DNA of 64,000 nucleotides from the NCBI RefSeq assembly GCF_040869045.1, contig NC_090319.1, forward strand, positions 267,112,897 through 267,176,896, read 5' to 3'. Positions 1 to 11,179 of the stretch are shown here, piece after piece. Numbering within the stretch: the stretch's first letter is position 1; each line of letters opens with the position of its first letter. Made by a program: the position numbers and the translations under genes. The DNA comes from Eurosta solidaginis (lineage: Eukaryota > Arthropoda > Insecta > Diptera > Tephritidae). Below the pieces are notes generated by a model, which saw nothing but the letters and a program-made list of their open reading frames with translations, had not been told where the DNA came from and did no database searches.

Positions 1-560
1 GTTAGGAAAAAAATCGAAATAAATTTTTTAATGTAGGTTTTTCAAAAGGCCTGTTTATAATCTTAAAGATTATCTAAGTTAAATTGTGCACCCGTATAAG
101 AACTACCCTACTTTACAGTGTTGAGAAAATGCTGCCAGCTCAGCGGTGACAAGCTTTGCGATAAACTAGACAATTTCAACTTTTGGAACATAGCTCGAAT
201 TAAGTTCAGAGTGTAACGTAATAAAGGAAATACCGGTAGGTGTCGCATTTGTCGAAATACTGAAAAATACGGGTTTAGTTTTCGTTTTGCATCATATCTT
301 GAAGTTGTAAAGCGCTTATATCAAAGTATTTAGAAAAATCTTAATCGAAGCTCATGCTCATAGAAAAAAAAATAAAAGTTGGTTATATGAAAATTAATAC
401 TGTAATAAAGAAATCAATAAGGCTTATTACTTGCGATTCAAAAAATGGTACTAGGTGGTGCTGTGATCAACATATTATGGATATGGGATAAGGAAATATT
501 AATATTTACCGTAATATATTTCAAGCGCACATGAAATAATTCTATAAAACTAATAATGCT
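1..560. other. AT-rich stretch, no recognised feature
   Basis: Only short unrelated reading frames are present and no repeat or motif I recognise. It leads directly into the LINE reverse-transcriptase remnant that follows. Confidence 0.5.
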
Positions 561-589
561 TTGAACAGACATTTCCTACCGATAGCGCT

Positions 590-1560
590 GAGATCCAAAA
601 AATATTACATACATTTCTTCAGTAGTTCCCTGGAGCACTTGAAATATGCCCCAGATGTTCTTCTGGATATTGCCGTGGCATGGCTCCATGTAGAGCTGCA
701 GAAGGAAATCACATCAAAATTGGAGCTATACGAGGCCACTAAATCTGTAAACAGAAAAACATCGCAGGGTGCGGAATTATCACCAAAGCTATAGAAGCTG
801 GTCGTCAACTAATTGCTTAGGCGATTCGGTAGAGAACCAGGCAAACTCACGGCATATGCTGATGACGTTTCAGTCGTGGCTAGTGGCAGATATCTACCAG
901 AAATCAGTGCTCTGCTGGATTGGGCGCTTCGGGATATATATTCCCAGGCATCTGGAGTCGTGTTAGCCACCAACGCAAAAATCCATCTAGTTTTATTTAC
1001 TAGAAAATATAAGGTCCTTATTTTTACTAAGTTGAAGCCTGGAGATGTAAGCCTACAAAAAAAAAAAAAAAACAAAGCATACAATATCTAGGAGGTATAT
1101 TAGTAAGTCCTTGCGGAAGCTCCATATGGAAGAGAGCGCGAAAAAAGTCTCCATGGCACTGTATGGAAGCAAGGAGATGCTAAGTTGCATAAAGAACGTA
1201 CCGCCCAAACTCGCACCTTGCGTGTTAATGGCAATCTTCAAGTCTATACTTTACTATGAGGTCTAAGTTTGATGCAAAGCTACACAAAAGAGTAGGGGAT
1301 TCGCAGATTATCAGTGGTCCCGCGCCTGAGTTTCGTAAGGGATATTCGGGATACAGACAAGTGGGAAAGTTGGCGAAAGGATGCGGAAATGGCAGAGCAT
1401 ATTATAGACAGCAAGGGAATAATCTAAAATAGTACTTCATCGCTTTACCCGAACCGTACGTCTGTGCTAAGTTCCCGATTATAAATAGAAAGAAGGGTAC
1501 AAAAAGGCCAACACAAAGGAGGGTTCAAAACTCAAGGAAACGACAGTAGACGTCCCAATT
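590..1560 (+). pseudogene. Broken non-LTR retrotransposon reverse transcriptase (LOA/R1-like)
   Basis: Remnant of a LINE ORF2, whose enzyme copies element RNA into DNA at a nicked target. In order on the plus strand it reads a degenerate version of the RT motif with QG and LSP (TSQGAELSP, about 745-785), then TAYADDVSVV with the catalytic YADD at 855-866, then a segment ending in LFTRKYK that parallels VLYTKRYK of the intact LOA element at 28.5 kb. After 1050 a run of A residues breaks the frame, and thumb-like fragments (KKVSMALYGSKEML) continue to about 1250. At least three frame changes and in-frame stops make it non-functional. The 5' part (endonuclease) and a clear 3' end are missing. 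Element-type assignment is by motif resemblance; that this is LINE RT is quite sure, the clade less so. Confidence 0.75.
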
Positions 1561-2340
1561 CATTTGGAATGATTAAAAAGGATACAAGATTTGCATATTA
1601 TGCATCAACCAGAGAAGGTGTGCACAGTATCACGGAGCTGCAATGTTTCTGAGATCATGTGCCAATTCTATAACGTTAGACCCAAAAAATTGTTCATACC
1701 CCTAAAGAGAAAAAACTTGTGGATCACGATGGGCATAGTTAAAATAAATTATCAATTATTTTTGTTTTTTATATTGGTTAAAGTTTTTGGTCGTTGGTTT
1801 TAATTTTTCAAGTAGTAAAGCAATTTGTTTCAATGGCAATTGAGTCAGAACCGAAGATGTGAGTTCGAGAGCGCAATGGACTAATATCCGAATTGGAGTT
1901 TTCGAGAAGTATTTGTTTTCTATATAACTTCAAGGATATGCAAATATCGCAATAAAACTAAGCGCATATTTAAAATTTATTTTTATGTGAGCTACAGTTT
2001 CATACATCCCAGTTAACAATCTAATACTTACGATATAGACTTGGAAAGTTCTCATCAAATGATTCTTATTTAAGTCTTCACTCCCTCTCAACCATACCAA
2101 AGTTAAAGGCTGAAGTATACCATAAGCATAAAATGTCTCTTCAGATCTTTCAATTGCTCTCTGCTTGCTTGACTAAACTCTTTCATTGACTCAAAATGTA
2201 TGTTTAAAAAGGCCTCGATCTCGAGGTTATGTCAGTTTTATTTATGGATCTCCAAAAATTGGACGTTATTGTACTTTCGCATATACTGTGATAGTACGAT
2301 TATTCTATGGAATGGGTTAGTTCAAATCCTTTTTATTTAA
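1561..2340. other. AT-rich stretch, no recognised feature
   Basis: Nothing recognisable. Short frames here have no family motif. Confidence 0.4.
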
Positions 2341-2344
2341 TTAC

Positions 2345-2490
2345 AGACTCCTTGGATTCAGGAGGTTGCAATACACAGGTTTATGGCTTAACTGCTTCAA
2401 CCCAATTGTCAGTATGACCTACCTGCCACGAGTCCTGTTGCAAATACAAATGTGTCACGCTTAGCAGGCGGGACTCTAGCAACGCCAACT
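2345..2490 (-). repeat. Short dispersed repeat, second copy at 18.0-18.2 kb
   Basis: Read on the minus strand, TGACAATTGGGTTGAAG followed by TTGCAACCTCCTGAATCC matches the plus-strand copy near 18085-18165 (TGACAATTGGGTTGAAG, then GGAAACCTCTTGAA). The two copies are diverged. The family is a short interspersed sequence or a fragment of a larger element; its identity is not resolved. Confidence 0.5.
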
Positions 2491-2599
2491 TTCTTATGGT
2501 TGTGGTGGTAACCGAAGTTTCAGTATGCGGGCGAGTACCTTTATGGTGTCTGTCACTGGAAAATATCGGATCTATATCTGGCAAAGCACCATCAACATC

Positions 2600-4830
2600 G
2601 ATAACACCTCCCTTTGGAGCGTATATTTATGCTACTATTTTTTTGGCCACCACTATATGTGTGTGTGTTAGTGTTACTTGATGTTTGTGCAGCATATTTT
2701 CAAATCAAATATAAGTCCACCAGCGGGCGAGTCATTTTTCGCTCGTTTTATGCGATCATTTGGAAAATCATTGTTAGTTTTGTTTTTGTTGTTGTTAATG
2801 TTTGTTTTGTTACGCTACAAAACCATCCACATTATCTGACATTGGGGTCACTTGAGTTCGTAGCAATAATTTTTAGCTTTATTGCAATGCCACTAACAAT
2901 AACAACAACCATATAATCGCAACTGGAGTTAAGCTTATAAAATCAAATAAAATAAATGCACAAACAGCTGCTGCTATTTATTTACCTTAGGCGGACGTAA
3001 GAAGAAGATAATTGATAAACGTGCAAGTGCGGAAAAAAAAAATAAAAACAGCCTGCGCGACACATTTTGCCGCCTGCACATTTGTTGCATGTTTGCACTT
3101 GCAACATTTGTTGCATGTTTGCACTTGTAACATTTGTTGCATATACAAAAGCAGGTAATGTTATTGTTTTCACAAAAAAATGTATGCTGCCGCTTGCTTG
3201 AGCTATTTGCAATTACGTGCATACTTGTTGTTGCTATTGTTGCTGCTGTTGTTGCTTGATGTTGCCCCACCACTTGCCACATGCCTCTTGCCCCATGACA
3301 CAAGCGAATATGCAGATGCTTGAGTCGTCTGTTGTTGATGTATGCAAGACGTATGTATTGATTGTTGTTGCTGCTCTTTTTGTTGCTATTATCTATAGCT
3401 TTCTTCTCGTTAGGCAAAGTTGTTCTGTTTGTTGCCGCTGCCTCTGCATGTCTGTCATCGTTATTCATTTGATAAGCTGCCGCATGTCACTGCTTCTATT
3501 GGCCCGTTTGCCATTGCCACCGGCGCTGTTGATTGTCATTGTTTTATGTCGTGTGGCACGTTTGTTTGTGACTATTCAACTATTTGACTACTTTGACTGA
3601 CTGTTTGTCTACGGATGCTGTGATGGCATGATCTGTTGATTTGGTAATTCGTTGCGAAGTGGTTAAAATAATTTAAGTGAAAAAAATAAGCAAAAAAAAA
3701 ATAAAAAAAATTATTAAAACAAAAACAACAAAAATTAAGAAAAAATGCATTGAATGCAATGAAAATGAATTTGAAAACGAAATTGCAGTTGATTTTCTGG
3801 GAATATCCAGCAAGCGACAGAAAGAAAGTAAGCAAGTTTGTTGTTTGTGTCTCTCGTTCAGCAGATCATCTTGATTACGCGCTCTAGCTACATTAAGCAT
3901 ATACGTGTGTATGTATGCATTCATGCTGCCAAATTTTTTTCTATAATGTCGTATTTTGTAATTTCACAGCATGTTAAGCCAGTATGCTGAATTACCAAAT
4001 TTGATCGAGATTCACTTTCAATGTCTCAACAGGCAGCGACTATTAAGCTGCCACTATAACGCAATTACAACAGCGTTACTGTTAGCACAAACACACGCAC
4101 ACACAAGCAAGTCACTCACCTTGCCAATTTAAAAGATTTGGCTATTTGTAAATGTATGAAAGCACATTTGTGGGGCCCCTTCAATGCGCTCAGCCAATGC
4201 GCTCACCCACTGCGCCAATCGAAGCACAAATATCGAAACGGCATACAAACTTTCTTTTTAAATTCGATTTTTACAAATATACAAAAAATTTTGTTTGGCA
4301 TTTTGCTTTCAATTTTTTTACTATATTTTTTTTTTTTTTGGAAATTCTTAACTTGCTACCAGTGACAGGCAATCGCAATCATTACCATCGCTTTTGGCTA
4401 AACTTATGCAAATTCAATGCCAAAATTTCTACTATGGATGCTATTATCGAGGCAAGAGCGCAGCAGTTAGTGAGCCTGTGAACTTTTGTTTTTTTAAGTT
4501 TTTTTGATTGCTTTGGCTTAGCAATGAAAGCATCTTCTTCTCCTTCTCAATGCAATTACTACCAAGTGGCACACTTTTGTCGAATTTCACTTTTAACTGC
4601 TTCAACTGACAGCCAAGTGAGTGGCAAGGACATGTTGCAAGTTTGTTGATTTGGTTTTTTGCAAGTTGAAAACGTCAATTTTAATTTGAGTGAATGTGGA
4701 AAATTATAAAAAAAATTTTGTGAAATTTGTTTCTTTTTGGGGGGCAAAATTAATAAGTAAAAGTAAAACAAAATCGAAAAATTAGCATAAATACTTAAGG
4801 TGAGCTAATGATAATAAGCAATGTCGCGGT
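2600..4830. other. AT-rich non-coding DNA with triplet and short tandem repeats
   Basis: Contains TTG/GTT-type triplet runs (about 3225-3275, giving an artefactual Cys-rich frame), a 26-bp minisatellite (see 3079) and many homopolymer A and T runs. No exon, splice pair or conserved protein is recognisable. The reading frames here have the composition of translated simple sequence. Confidence 0.5.
3079..3150. repeat. 26-bp minisatellite, about 2.8 units
   Basis: CATTTGTTGCAT begins at 3079, 3105 and 3131, giving a period of 26. The intervening bases (GTTTGCACTTG) are also repeated; the third unit diverges after GCAT. Confidence 0.85.
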
Positions 4831-4839
4831 TGGTTGATG

Positions 4840-5012
4840 TTGGAGTGGGACTTTTTACAGCACGTGTCCACACATGTCACAAATATTCTTTTCTCTGGTG
4901 CAATCCTGTTGAAACTGCTAGTTTCCTTGGAATCCCATTAGAGGACATTGATGACAATTTGTGAATGGTCGCACTTATTGGATGGGGGAAGAACTACACA
5001 ACAACAACAACC
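4840..5012 (+). mobile_element. 3' end of a Jockey-type LINE with CAA tail
   Basis: Plus-strand 3' terminus of the family also seen (minus strand) at 8139, 12415 and 14177. Shared landmarks are CTGTTGAAACTGCTAG..CCTTGGAATCCC, a GAGGACATTGATGAC block, GGTCGCACTTATTGGATG, and an ending of repeated CAA (about 4997-5011). In better copies this region encodes the C-terminus of ORF2 (LETA-FLGL-LEDIDDN); here the frame is broken. Everything 5' of it is truncated, the usual outcome of incomplete reverse transcription. Confidence 0.7.
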
Positions 5013-6940
5013 CTCCCACTTCAAGCTATGCTTAATCTGTACAGCATCGCCAAATGTCAGCTGCTTGAACGGCACTGAGGCTTCAAAATGTTAAGTATAA
5101 GCTTTTATAAGCTTTTTAATAATGATTAATGAGCCACGACAGAATTTTTATGCGTACAACAAACCTCTGTACTAACTTTACCACCATAATTCCATATAGA
5201 GAAAGGTGGTGTCAGTGGCTCAAATGGTAGGTCGAATTTGGAAGGATTCAGTGTAAGCAAAAAGTTTAAGTTTCCCGATCCCGAGCCTTCTAAGAGCAAG
5301 TCGAATTGATAACTGAGGCGGTGAAGGGCGTCCACCGAGTGCTGCTACGATAAGAAGATTGAAAATCTAATAGGACAGCCAAACAACAATGAAGGTTCTT
5401 AGCTTGATTGTGGGGCTATCGAAGATTATTTGGGAGGGTTCACGGCACAACATTTTCGAGTAAAGCTATAAACCAAATTAGTATAATTGAAACAGCCGTG
5501 CCGCAATCTATTAAATTCGAAGTTTCTCTGGCCATCTCTTGGCTTATTTTGTACAGGTGGGTAGCACAGCGGAACAGATACTTTGTTTTGTAGGGTAGCG
5601 AAATCCTGCCGCCCAGAAATGGATTGAAGGTGGTTTTATTACAGTTTATTGGGTTCACTTAGACTCTTTCGTCTTAGATTACTTGAATTCTGACGAGCCA
5701 TTGTCTAAATGAAAAATAAATTGTTCTCGTAATATAACCTCATACTAGAGAACCCCTCCTGCTGCAGCAAAATGTAAGATGACCACAATAAGCTATCAAA
5801 TACCTGCACGCTCAACTGTAAAACATTTTCCTAAACTACGAGCAAGTTTGAACATCGGCATCGGCTTAGTGAAATTTTCAATAGATTTGACCGAGGAAGA
5901 TATCGGTGGTATTGGAAATTATATCTTCGCTGTACAGCGCACTACACGTTGCATTTCATTTCATTCATTTATTGATCATTTTTGTTATTTATTATTATAG
6001 ATTAAAGCATTGATACTTTAAGTTGAAAATGTATCTTTTTTGTCTGAGTGATATTTTCGTACTTGGTAGCTACTGCTCAATCAACCCTAGCCTGCTAGAT
6101 GGAAGTATTCCAACAGGAGCTCGGTGTCACCCAAAAATCAATCTTTTGGTATTACTGCAACGTTTTTCAGATGGAGGTTGCCGCTATTTGAAAAACTGGG
6201 TACTGGATGCCATACGACAACTAATTTTTGAGTAATCTAATATTTGTTTAGATCTGTTTCCTTCCGAAGAGTCTGTATTTTTTTTTTAACTCTACTATTG
6301 AGGCAATAGTAAGAATCGATACCTAGACTGTGCGGAGTGTTCAGGAGAAAAAGCTTTGTGAGGTATTGATAACGAAGTGACCAATAACCATAACTAAGTT
6401 CAAGACCTTTCGTAAAAATTCGAGTTCGAAATACGAATCTGACGTAAAATTCTAGAAAAGAATTTTTAGAATTTTTTTCATAGAATTGTTTCAGTCAGCT
6501 TAGTTGAGCGTTTTCTTTCTTATAAGAAACAATTCATAAGTATTGGTGTTAAAAAATTGTATGTATGCATGAAATATGCATGTTGAATCAATGAAATCGT
6601 ACGTTTGTAAAAAGACAATACGTATATAATTTAGGACTCTTCGATTTTGTTTTATTGTCTTAAAAAATGTACATGTAATTTCGAAATGTACGCATTAGAA
6701 CCAATTTTTTATAATTATTATTTAGTACCCTTACTTTTATTTATTTTATTTATTAAATTAGTTTCTGCACTGCATTGATTATTGGGAAGAGCTTAACCAG
6801 TGCTACTTGGGCTCTAAACGCTGGCGGATTTTAAGCAGAACTATTTAAAATTTTCATATACAATGCACATATGTGCTAGTGCCTGGGGAGAAGAGGACAG
6901 GGGCAGGGGCTGATGCTCGGTATTTCTACCTACTCTACTA
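5013..6940. other. Non-coding stretch, no recognised feature
   Basis: Several short frames in both strands, none with a recognisable domain. No repeat shared with the rest of the window was noticed. Confidence 0.4.
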
Positions 6941-6949
6941 CGGAGATTC

Positions 6950-7320
6950 TAGTTATGAGTAGGAGCGGCCGTGTGAGCTGGTGGTGCCGTGGGGCGCAAA
7001 CAGCGGCGGGTTCTTGTTGTGGCTTGCTCAGCAGCGGTGTTACTAGAGGGTAGTGGCAGCGCTAAGGCGCAGACTACGAGACGCCCTTGGGTATGAGTAG
7101 CAAGGTGCCACAAAATATTTATAAAAGTTATAAGGGGGACGGACTTTGGGGTCTGACCCAGAACATCCCGTCCGGTGAAACCATCCCTTACACATGACAC
7201 ATTGACAAGAGTGTGACCGTACTAAAAAGATCCTTTCCCCCAACTGGAATCAGGTAAAGGTCCCGGATGGGGTTCGATACCTTCCCGGAGCAGGAGAATA
7301 TAGCGAGGTCCCGCTGCAAG
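6950..7320 (-). pseudogene. LINE fragment: 2A-like GIEPHPGP plus zinc-finger segment
   Basis: Minus-strand N-terminal region of a non-LTR retrotransposon protein. From 7320 leftwards it reads YILLLREGIEPHPGP, a degenerate form of the (D)xExNPGP motif that precedes the zinc finger in many CR1/Jockey-type elements. A stop follows, then in another frame SCQCVMCKGWFHRTGCSG (about 7155-7215), a Cys/His-rich segment of the kind that binds nucleic acid, then FVAPC. At least one frameshift and a stop lie between the two parts. No clean endonuclease follows downstream before 6800. The 2A-like motif has H for N and G for D, so ribosome skipping is not expected. This could belong to the Jockey family found nearby, but I cannot prove it. 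Confidence 0.6.
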
Positions 7321-7427
7321 GATCTGCTGGGAGGATGACAATTTGTGGGAGGGACGCAACAATGCACATTAAAAATTTTGCCTTACTCATGTTATACATG
7401 AGCTCGAGCTATCTCAATTATGTTAAG

Positions 7428-7440
7428 TTTTATGATCAAA
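7428..7440 (+). repeat. 13-bp target-site duplication, left copy (SINE copy 1)
   Basis: TTTTATGATCAAA occurs here and again at 7792-7804, exactly flanking the SINE. The bases on the outer sides differ, so the duplication is 13 bp. Confidence 0.9.
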
Positions 7441-7791
7441 CCGTGGTGTGATGGTAGCGTGCTTCGCATACCACACTGAGAATCCTAGGTTCACGCCCCG
7501 AGCAAAGCCACATCAAAAATGTTAGAAAACAATTTGTTCAATTAGTAAACAATTTTTCTAAGCGAGGTCACCCCTCGACATTGTTTGGCAAGTACTCCGA
7601 GAATATTTCTGCCATGAAAAGTCCACAGTAAAAATCCATCTGCCTTGCAGATACCGTTCGGAGTCGGCAAAAAACAAGTAGGTCCCATCCCGCCAATTTG
7701 TAGGATAAATTAAAAGGAGTACGACGCAAATTGGAAGAGAAGCTCGGCTTAAAATCTCTTCGAAGGTTATCGCGTCTTACATTTATTTTTA
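7441..7791 (+). mobile_element. tRNA-Gly-like SINE, copy 1
   Basis: Non-autonomous retrotransposon of 351 bp. The head (7443-7510) resembles tRNA-Gly: GTGGTGTGATGGTAGCGTGC supplies an A-box-like sequence and GGTTCACGCCCC a B-box-like sequence about 36 nt later, which together would form an internal pol III promoter. The body includes TGCCTTGCAGATACCGTTC, CCAATTTGTAGG and ACGCAAATTGGAAGAGAAG. It ends TTATCGCGTCTTACATTTATTTTTA. A perfect 13-bp target-site duplication flanks it, showing it moved as a unit by target-primed integration. It is the most diverged of the four copies (AAGTACTCCGAG versus AAGCACTCCGGG in copy 4). Confidence 0.88.
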
Positions 7792-7804
7792 TTTTATGAT
7801 CAAA
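7792..7804 (+). repeat. 13-bp target-site duplication, right copy (SINE copy 1)
   Basis: TTTTATGATCAAA, identical to 7428-7440. Confidence 0.9.
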
Positions 7805-7914
7805 ATATACTTAGAACATTCTCCACGTGTACCCCATAAAGACATTTATTAATGGATACAAAAGCCAAGTAATATCGAAACCACTTCCGAGGTACTAATG
7901 TATCGCCCTCTATT

Positions 7915-8110
7915 ATGCTTTATTTGTAATAATATCCCTGGATCACATTTGGCCATATCTTAGAGACGGGTTAAGATAACTCAAAAATTAAAAAAACAAG
8001 GCTTTAAGGATCTTATCAGCAGCTTTCATTTTATACCAATATTGTACAAATACATTTTGAATATGCCCGATTCCAGGATTTGAGTTTCAAGATCCTAGAC
8101 ATCTAGGGGT
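7915..8110 (+). repeat. Fragment of the ~130-bp ATATCTCGAAAA repeat family
   Basis: GGCCATATCTTAGAGACGGG and CAGCTTTCATTTTATACC, then ATATTGTACAAATAC, match the modules at 9295-9390 and 10845-11130. Diverged partial unit. Confidence 0.55.
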
Positions 8111-8138
8111 TTGAAATGTATCATTAATTTTAAGACCT

Positions 8139-8852
8139 TGTTGTTGTTGTTGTAGCAGTGCTTCGCCCAAACCAATAGGTGCGACGATTCACAAATTTTA
8201 TTCAATGTCCTCTATTGGGAGTCCAAGGATACTTGCTGTTTCAACAGGGGCGGACCAAAAAGAGAGGTGTGTTAGGGGCGTTGTGCTTTTTCGCTTCATA
8301 CGGCTGTGTTTTCAAGTGCCGCATTTCCTCATAATGCTTAAGGAGATAACCCCTTAAGCCCGTGAGAGGTTTAGCCCCATCAATCAGATGTCTGCAGGGA
8401 TGCTCAGGTTTCTGGGTATTCAACAGAAACTGTTTGTTTAGCATTTAATTTCTCTCCTTAATGGGGAGTTATCTCGCCTAATTGCGTAGGAGGTGTTCAA
8501 GGGACATAAGAAGATAGCCCTTAGCGGTTCTGAGAGCAGTATTTTGGCAGGCCTTTATTTTCTTCCTGTGAGTAACTTTAGGCTTGGCGACCATATCGGG
8601 GACGCGTAGTATGCTATCGCTTCCCAAGGCAGCCGGTTCTTTGTAGTGGAGCGACTCGGAATTTTTCCCTATCAAGGGCTGACATGTCAGTTTAACCCCA
8701 TTTAAGACCGTGGCTGATGCAACAGTGAAACTTACACTCAATTCACTTAGTGGTGTCTGAGTGATGCGAGTACAAACATACAGACTGGCATACAGACAGA
8801 GAGAGAAAAATTTTACTGCTGATTGGGTTCTGAGGGTCCAATAAGGACCCAT
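8139..8852 (-). pseudogene. 5'-truncated Jockey-type LINE, RT thumb to CAA tail
   Basis: Minus-strand remnant of ORF2. The frame from 8852 to 8478 reads through the region after the RT palm and ends in KKIKACQNTALRTAKGYLLM, the conserved QNTALRTAxGxLLMS segment of this family. A frame break follows, then KQFLLNTQKPEHPCRHLID and LRGYLLKHYEEMRHL (8444-8300). The 3' end near 8139 carries (TTG)n on the plus strand, which is a CAA tail on the element strand. The endonuclease, RT palm with the catalytic FADD and part of the C-terminus are lost. The frame broke at least twice, so it is dead. Recognition rests on motifs shared with the copies at 12.4 and 14.2 kb. Confidence 0.75.
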
Positions 8853-8914
8853 CGTATGAATTGTTCTGAAATATCTTCAGTGTACAGCATCAACTGGTTC
8901 GGGTTTTATTATAT

Positions 8915-9395
8915 ATATACTAGAAGACCCGGCAAACGTTGTCCTGCCCTAAATTTGGCCTATATGCATACATTTTAATAAGCTTTTTCCGCCTAACTCT
9001 GCCCTCCCCCCTCTTCACTTTTCCTAATCATTTTATTCACTCCCCCCTCCGTCTTTTTCGCCTCATCTATCTCGATCTTCGTCTCATTCTATCTCTTTCT
9101 CAATCTCCTTCTCTCTTTTCTCTTCTCTCAATTACTTCTCATTCTTCTGCATATTTCATCGCCTGTCCCAGAGGGTTGTATGTATTTTATTCCAGTCCTA
9201 GTCCCAGTCCCACTCCGAGTCTCATTCCCAGTCCTAGTCCTAATCCCAGTCCCAGTCCGCCTCTGGATAATATATTACTCGGTACTAAAGCATTCATCAA
9301 CAGCTTTCATTAGATATCCATATTGTATAAACACTGTCTAGGCATTCACTGGACCAAGTTTTGTCCTATATCTCGAGACCCTGTACGCCGATCGC
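8915..9395 (+). repeat. Left part of a composite non-coding repeat, pyrimidine-rich
   Basis: Begins with TAGAAGACCCGGCAAACGTT, a sequence I recognise as a common edge of a dispersed insect repeat. Then comes a C/T-rich tract (about 8990-9170), a hexamer-like array of AGTCCC/AGTCCT units (about 9192-9262), and a partial ~130-bp unit with CAGCTTTCATTAGATATCC. The same module family resumes at 10830-11130, so the 9.5-11.2 kb element may have inserted into it. Confidence 0.5.
9192..9262 (+). repeat. AGTCC(C/T) hexanucleotide microsatellite
   Basis: Repeated CCAGTCCTAGTCCCAGTCCC-type units with point variation. The frame across it gives a Ser/Pro-rich peptide which is an artefact of the repeat. 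Confidence 0.85.
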
Positions 9396-9519
9396 AACCA
9401 AACCTATGTAGTAACCAGCGAGTGAGGTTTACGCAACTTGTGTGAAAGCTGAAACAAAATCGACCAACGCATCTCTTCAAACACCGGCGACCAACTAACT
9501 CGCATTTTAGCCTTTCTTT

Positions 9520-11165
9520 TTATACTCAGCTGAGCAGAGCTCACATAGTATATTAACTTTGTTCGCATAACGGTAATCCGTAACGGCATAAACTAATCGA
9601 GATAGATATAGACTTCTATATATCAAAATGATCTGGGTGAAAAAAGAAATTCGTTTAGCCATGTCCGTCCGTCCGTCCGTCTGTCCGTCCGCCTGTAAAC
9701 ACGATAACTTGAGTAAATTTTGGGGTATCTTGATGAAATTTCGTATGTGGGTTCCTGGGCGCTCATCTCAGATTGCTATTTAAAATGAACGAAATCGGAC
9801 TACAACCACGCCCACTTTTTCGATATCGAAAATTTCGAAAAACAGATAAAGTGCGATAATTCATTAGCAAAGACGGATAAAGCGATGAAACTTGGTAGGT
9901 GCGTTGACCTTATGACGCAAAATAGAAAATTAGAAAAATTTTGGACAATGGGCGTGGCACCGCCCACTTTTAAAAGAAGGTAATTTAAAAGTTTTGCAAG
10001 CTTTAATTTGGCAGTCGTTGAAGATATCATGATGAAATTTGGCAGGAACGTTACTCCTATTACTATATATGTGTTAAATAAACATTAGTAAAATCAGATC
10101 ACGAACACGCCCACTTTTAAAAAAAAAATTTTTTATGTCAAATTTTAACAAAAAATGGAATATCTTTACAGTATATGTAAATTATGTTAACATTCAACCC
10201 CAGTAATGACATGGTGCAACAAAATACAAAGATAAAAGAAAATCTCAAAATGGGCGTGGCTCTGCCCTTTTTAATTTAATTTGTCTAGAATACTTTTAAT
10301 GCCATAAGTCGAACAAAAATTTACCAATCCTTTTGAAATTTGGTAGGGGCATAGATTTTATGATGTTAACTGCTTTCTGTGAAAATGGGCGAATTCGGTT
10401 GAAGCCACGCCCAGTTTTTATACACGGTCGTCCGCCTGTCTTTCCGCATGGCCGTTAACACGATAACTTGAGCAAAAATCGATATATCTTTACTAAACTT
10501 TGTTCACGTACTAATCTGAGCTCACTTTATCTTGGTATTAAAAATGGCCGAAATCCGACTATGACCACGCCCAATTTTCCGATATCGAAAATTACGAAAA
10601 ATGAAAAAATGCCACAATACTGTACCAGATATGAAAAAAGAGATGAAACATGGTAATTGGATTGGTTTATTGACGCAAAATATAACTTTAGAAAAAACTT
10701 TGTAAAATGGGTGTGACACCTACCATATTAAGTAGAAGAAAATGAAAAAGTTCTGCAGGGCGAAATCAAAAGCCCTTGGAATCTTGGGAGTAATACTCTT
10801 CGTGGTATGACATATATAAATAAATTAGCGGTCACCCTGGTCCACATTTTGGTCGATATCTCGAAAACGCTTTCACATATACAACTAAGGGCTACTCCCT
10901 TTTAAAATACTCATTAATACCTTTAATTTGGTACCCATATCGTACAAACACTTTATGGAGTCACCCATGGTCCCCCCTTATTGCCATATCTCGAAAAGGC
11001 GTCCACCTATAGAACTAAGGCCCACTACGTTTAAATAATCATTAACAACTCCCATTTGATACACATGCCATACAAACACATTCCAGGGTTTCCCTAGGTT
11101 CATTTTGCTAAATGGTCATTTTCCCTTATTTTGTCTCAAAAGCTCTCAGCTGAGTATGTAATGTT
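9520..11165 (+). mobile_element. Non-coding element with internal 759-bp duplication and inverted ends
   Basis: The left end has TATACTCAGCTGAGCAGAGCT and the right end AGCTCTCAGCTGAGTATG, which are inverted with respect to each other. After the right end lies a small hairpin, GTTCGG-TTACAC-CCGAAC (11165-11182). Inside, CGATAACTTGAG occurs at 9702 and 10461, and the GCCCA-TTTT-CGATATCG block at 9810 and 10569, both 759 apart, so the core was duplicated. A GTCC run lies at 9663-9692. No transposase frame exists. GCCCACTTTT and GGGCGTGGC modules are typical of abundant tephritid repeats (from memory). The mechanism of movement is not known from the sequence. Confidence 0.6.
10845..11130 (+). 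repeat. Two tandem ~130-bp units (ATATCTCGAAAA family)
   Basis: ATATCTCGAAAA occurs at 10856 and 10986, a period of 130. Each unit also has a CACCTATAGAACTAAGG-like block, CTCATTAA and a (C)CATATCGTACAAACAC-like block. Diverged relatives are at 9295-9390 and 7915-8110. Confidence 0.75.
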
Positions 11166-11179
11166 CGGTTACACCCGAA

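Noticed and set aside
3217..3600. 127-codon Cys/Leu-rich frame (MHTCCCYCCCCCC...)
   Set aside because: The Cys run is translation of a TTG/GTT triplet repeat; the rest has no family motif.
9000..9313. Ser/Pro-rich 124-codon frame resembling a mucin
   Set aside because: Product of the C/T-rich tract and AGTCC(C/T) microsatellite.
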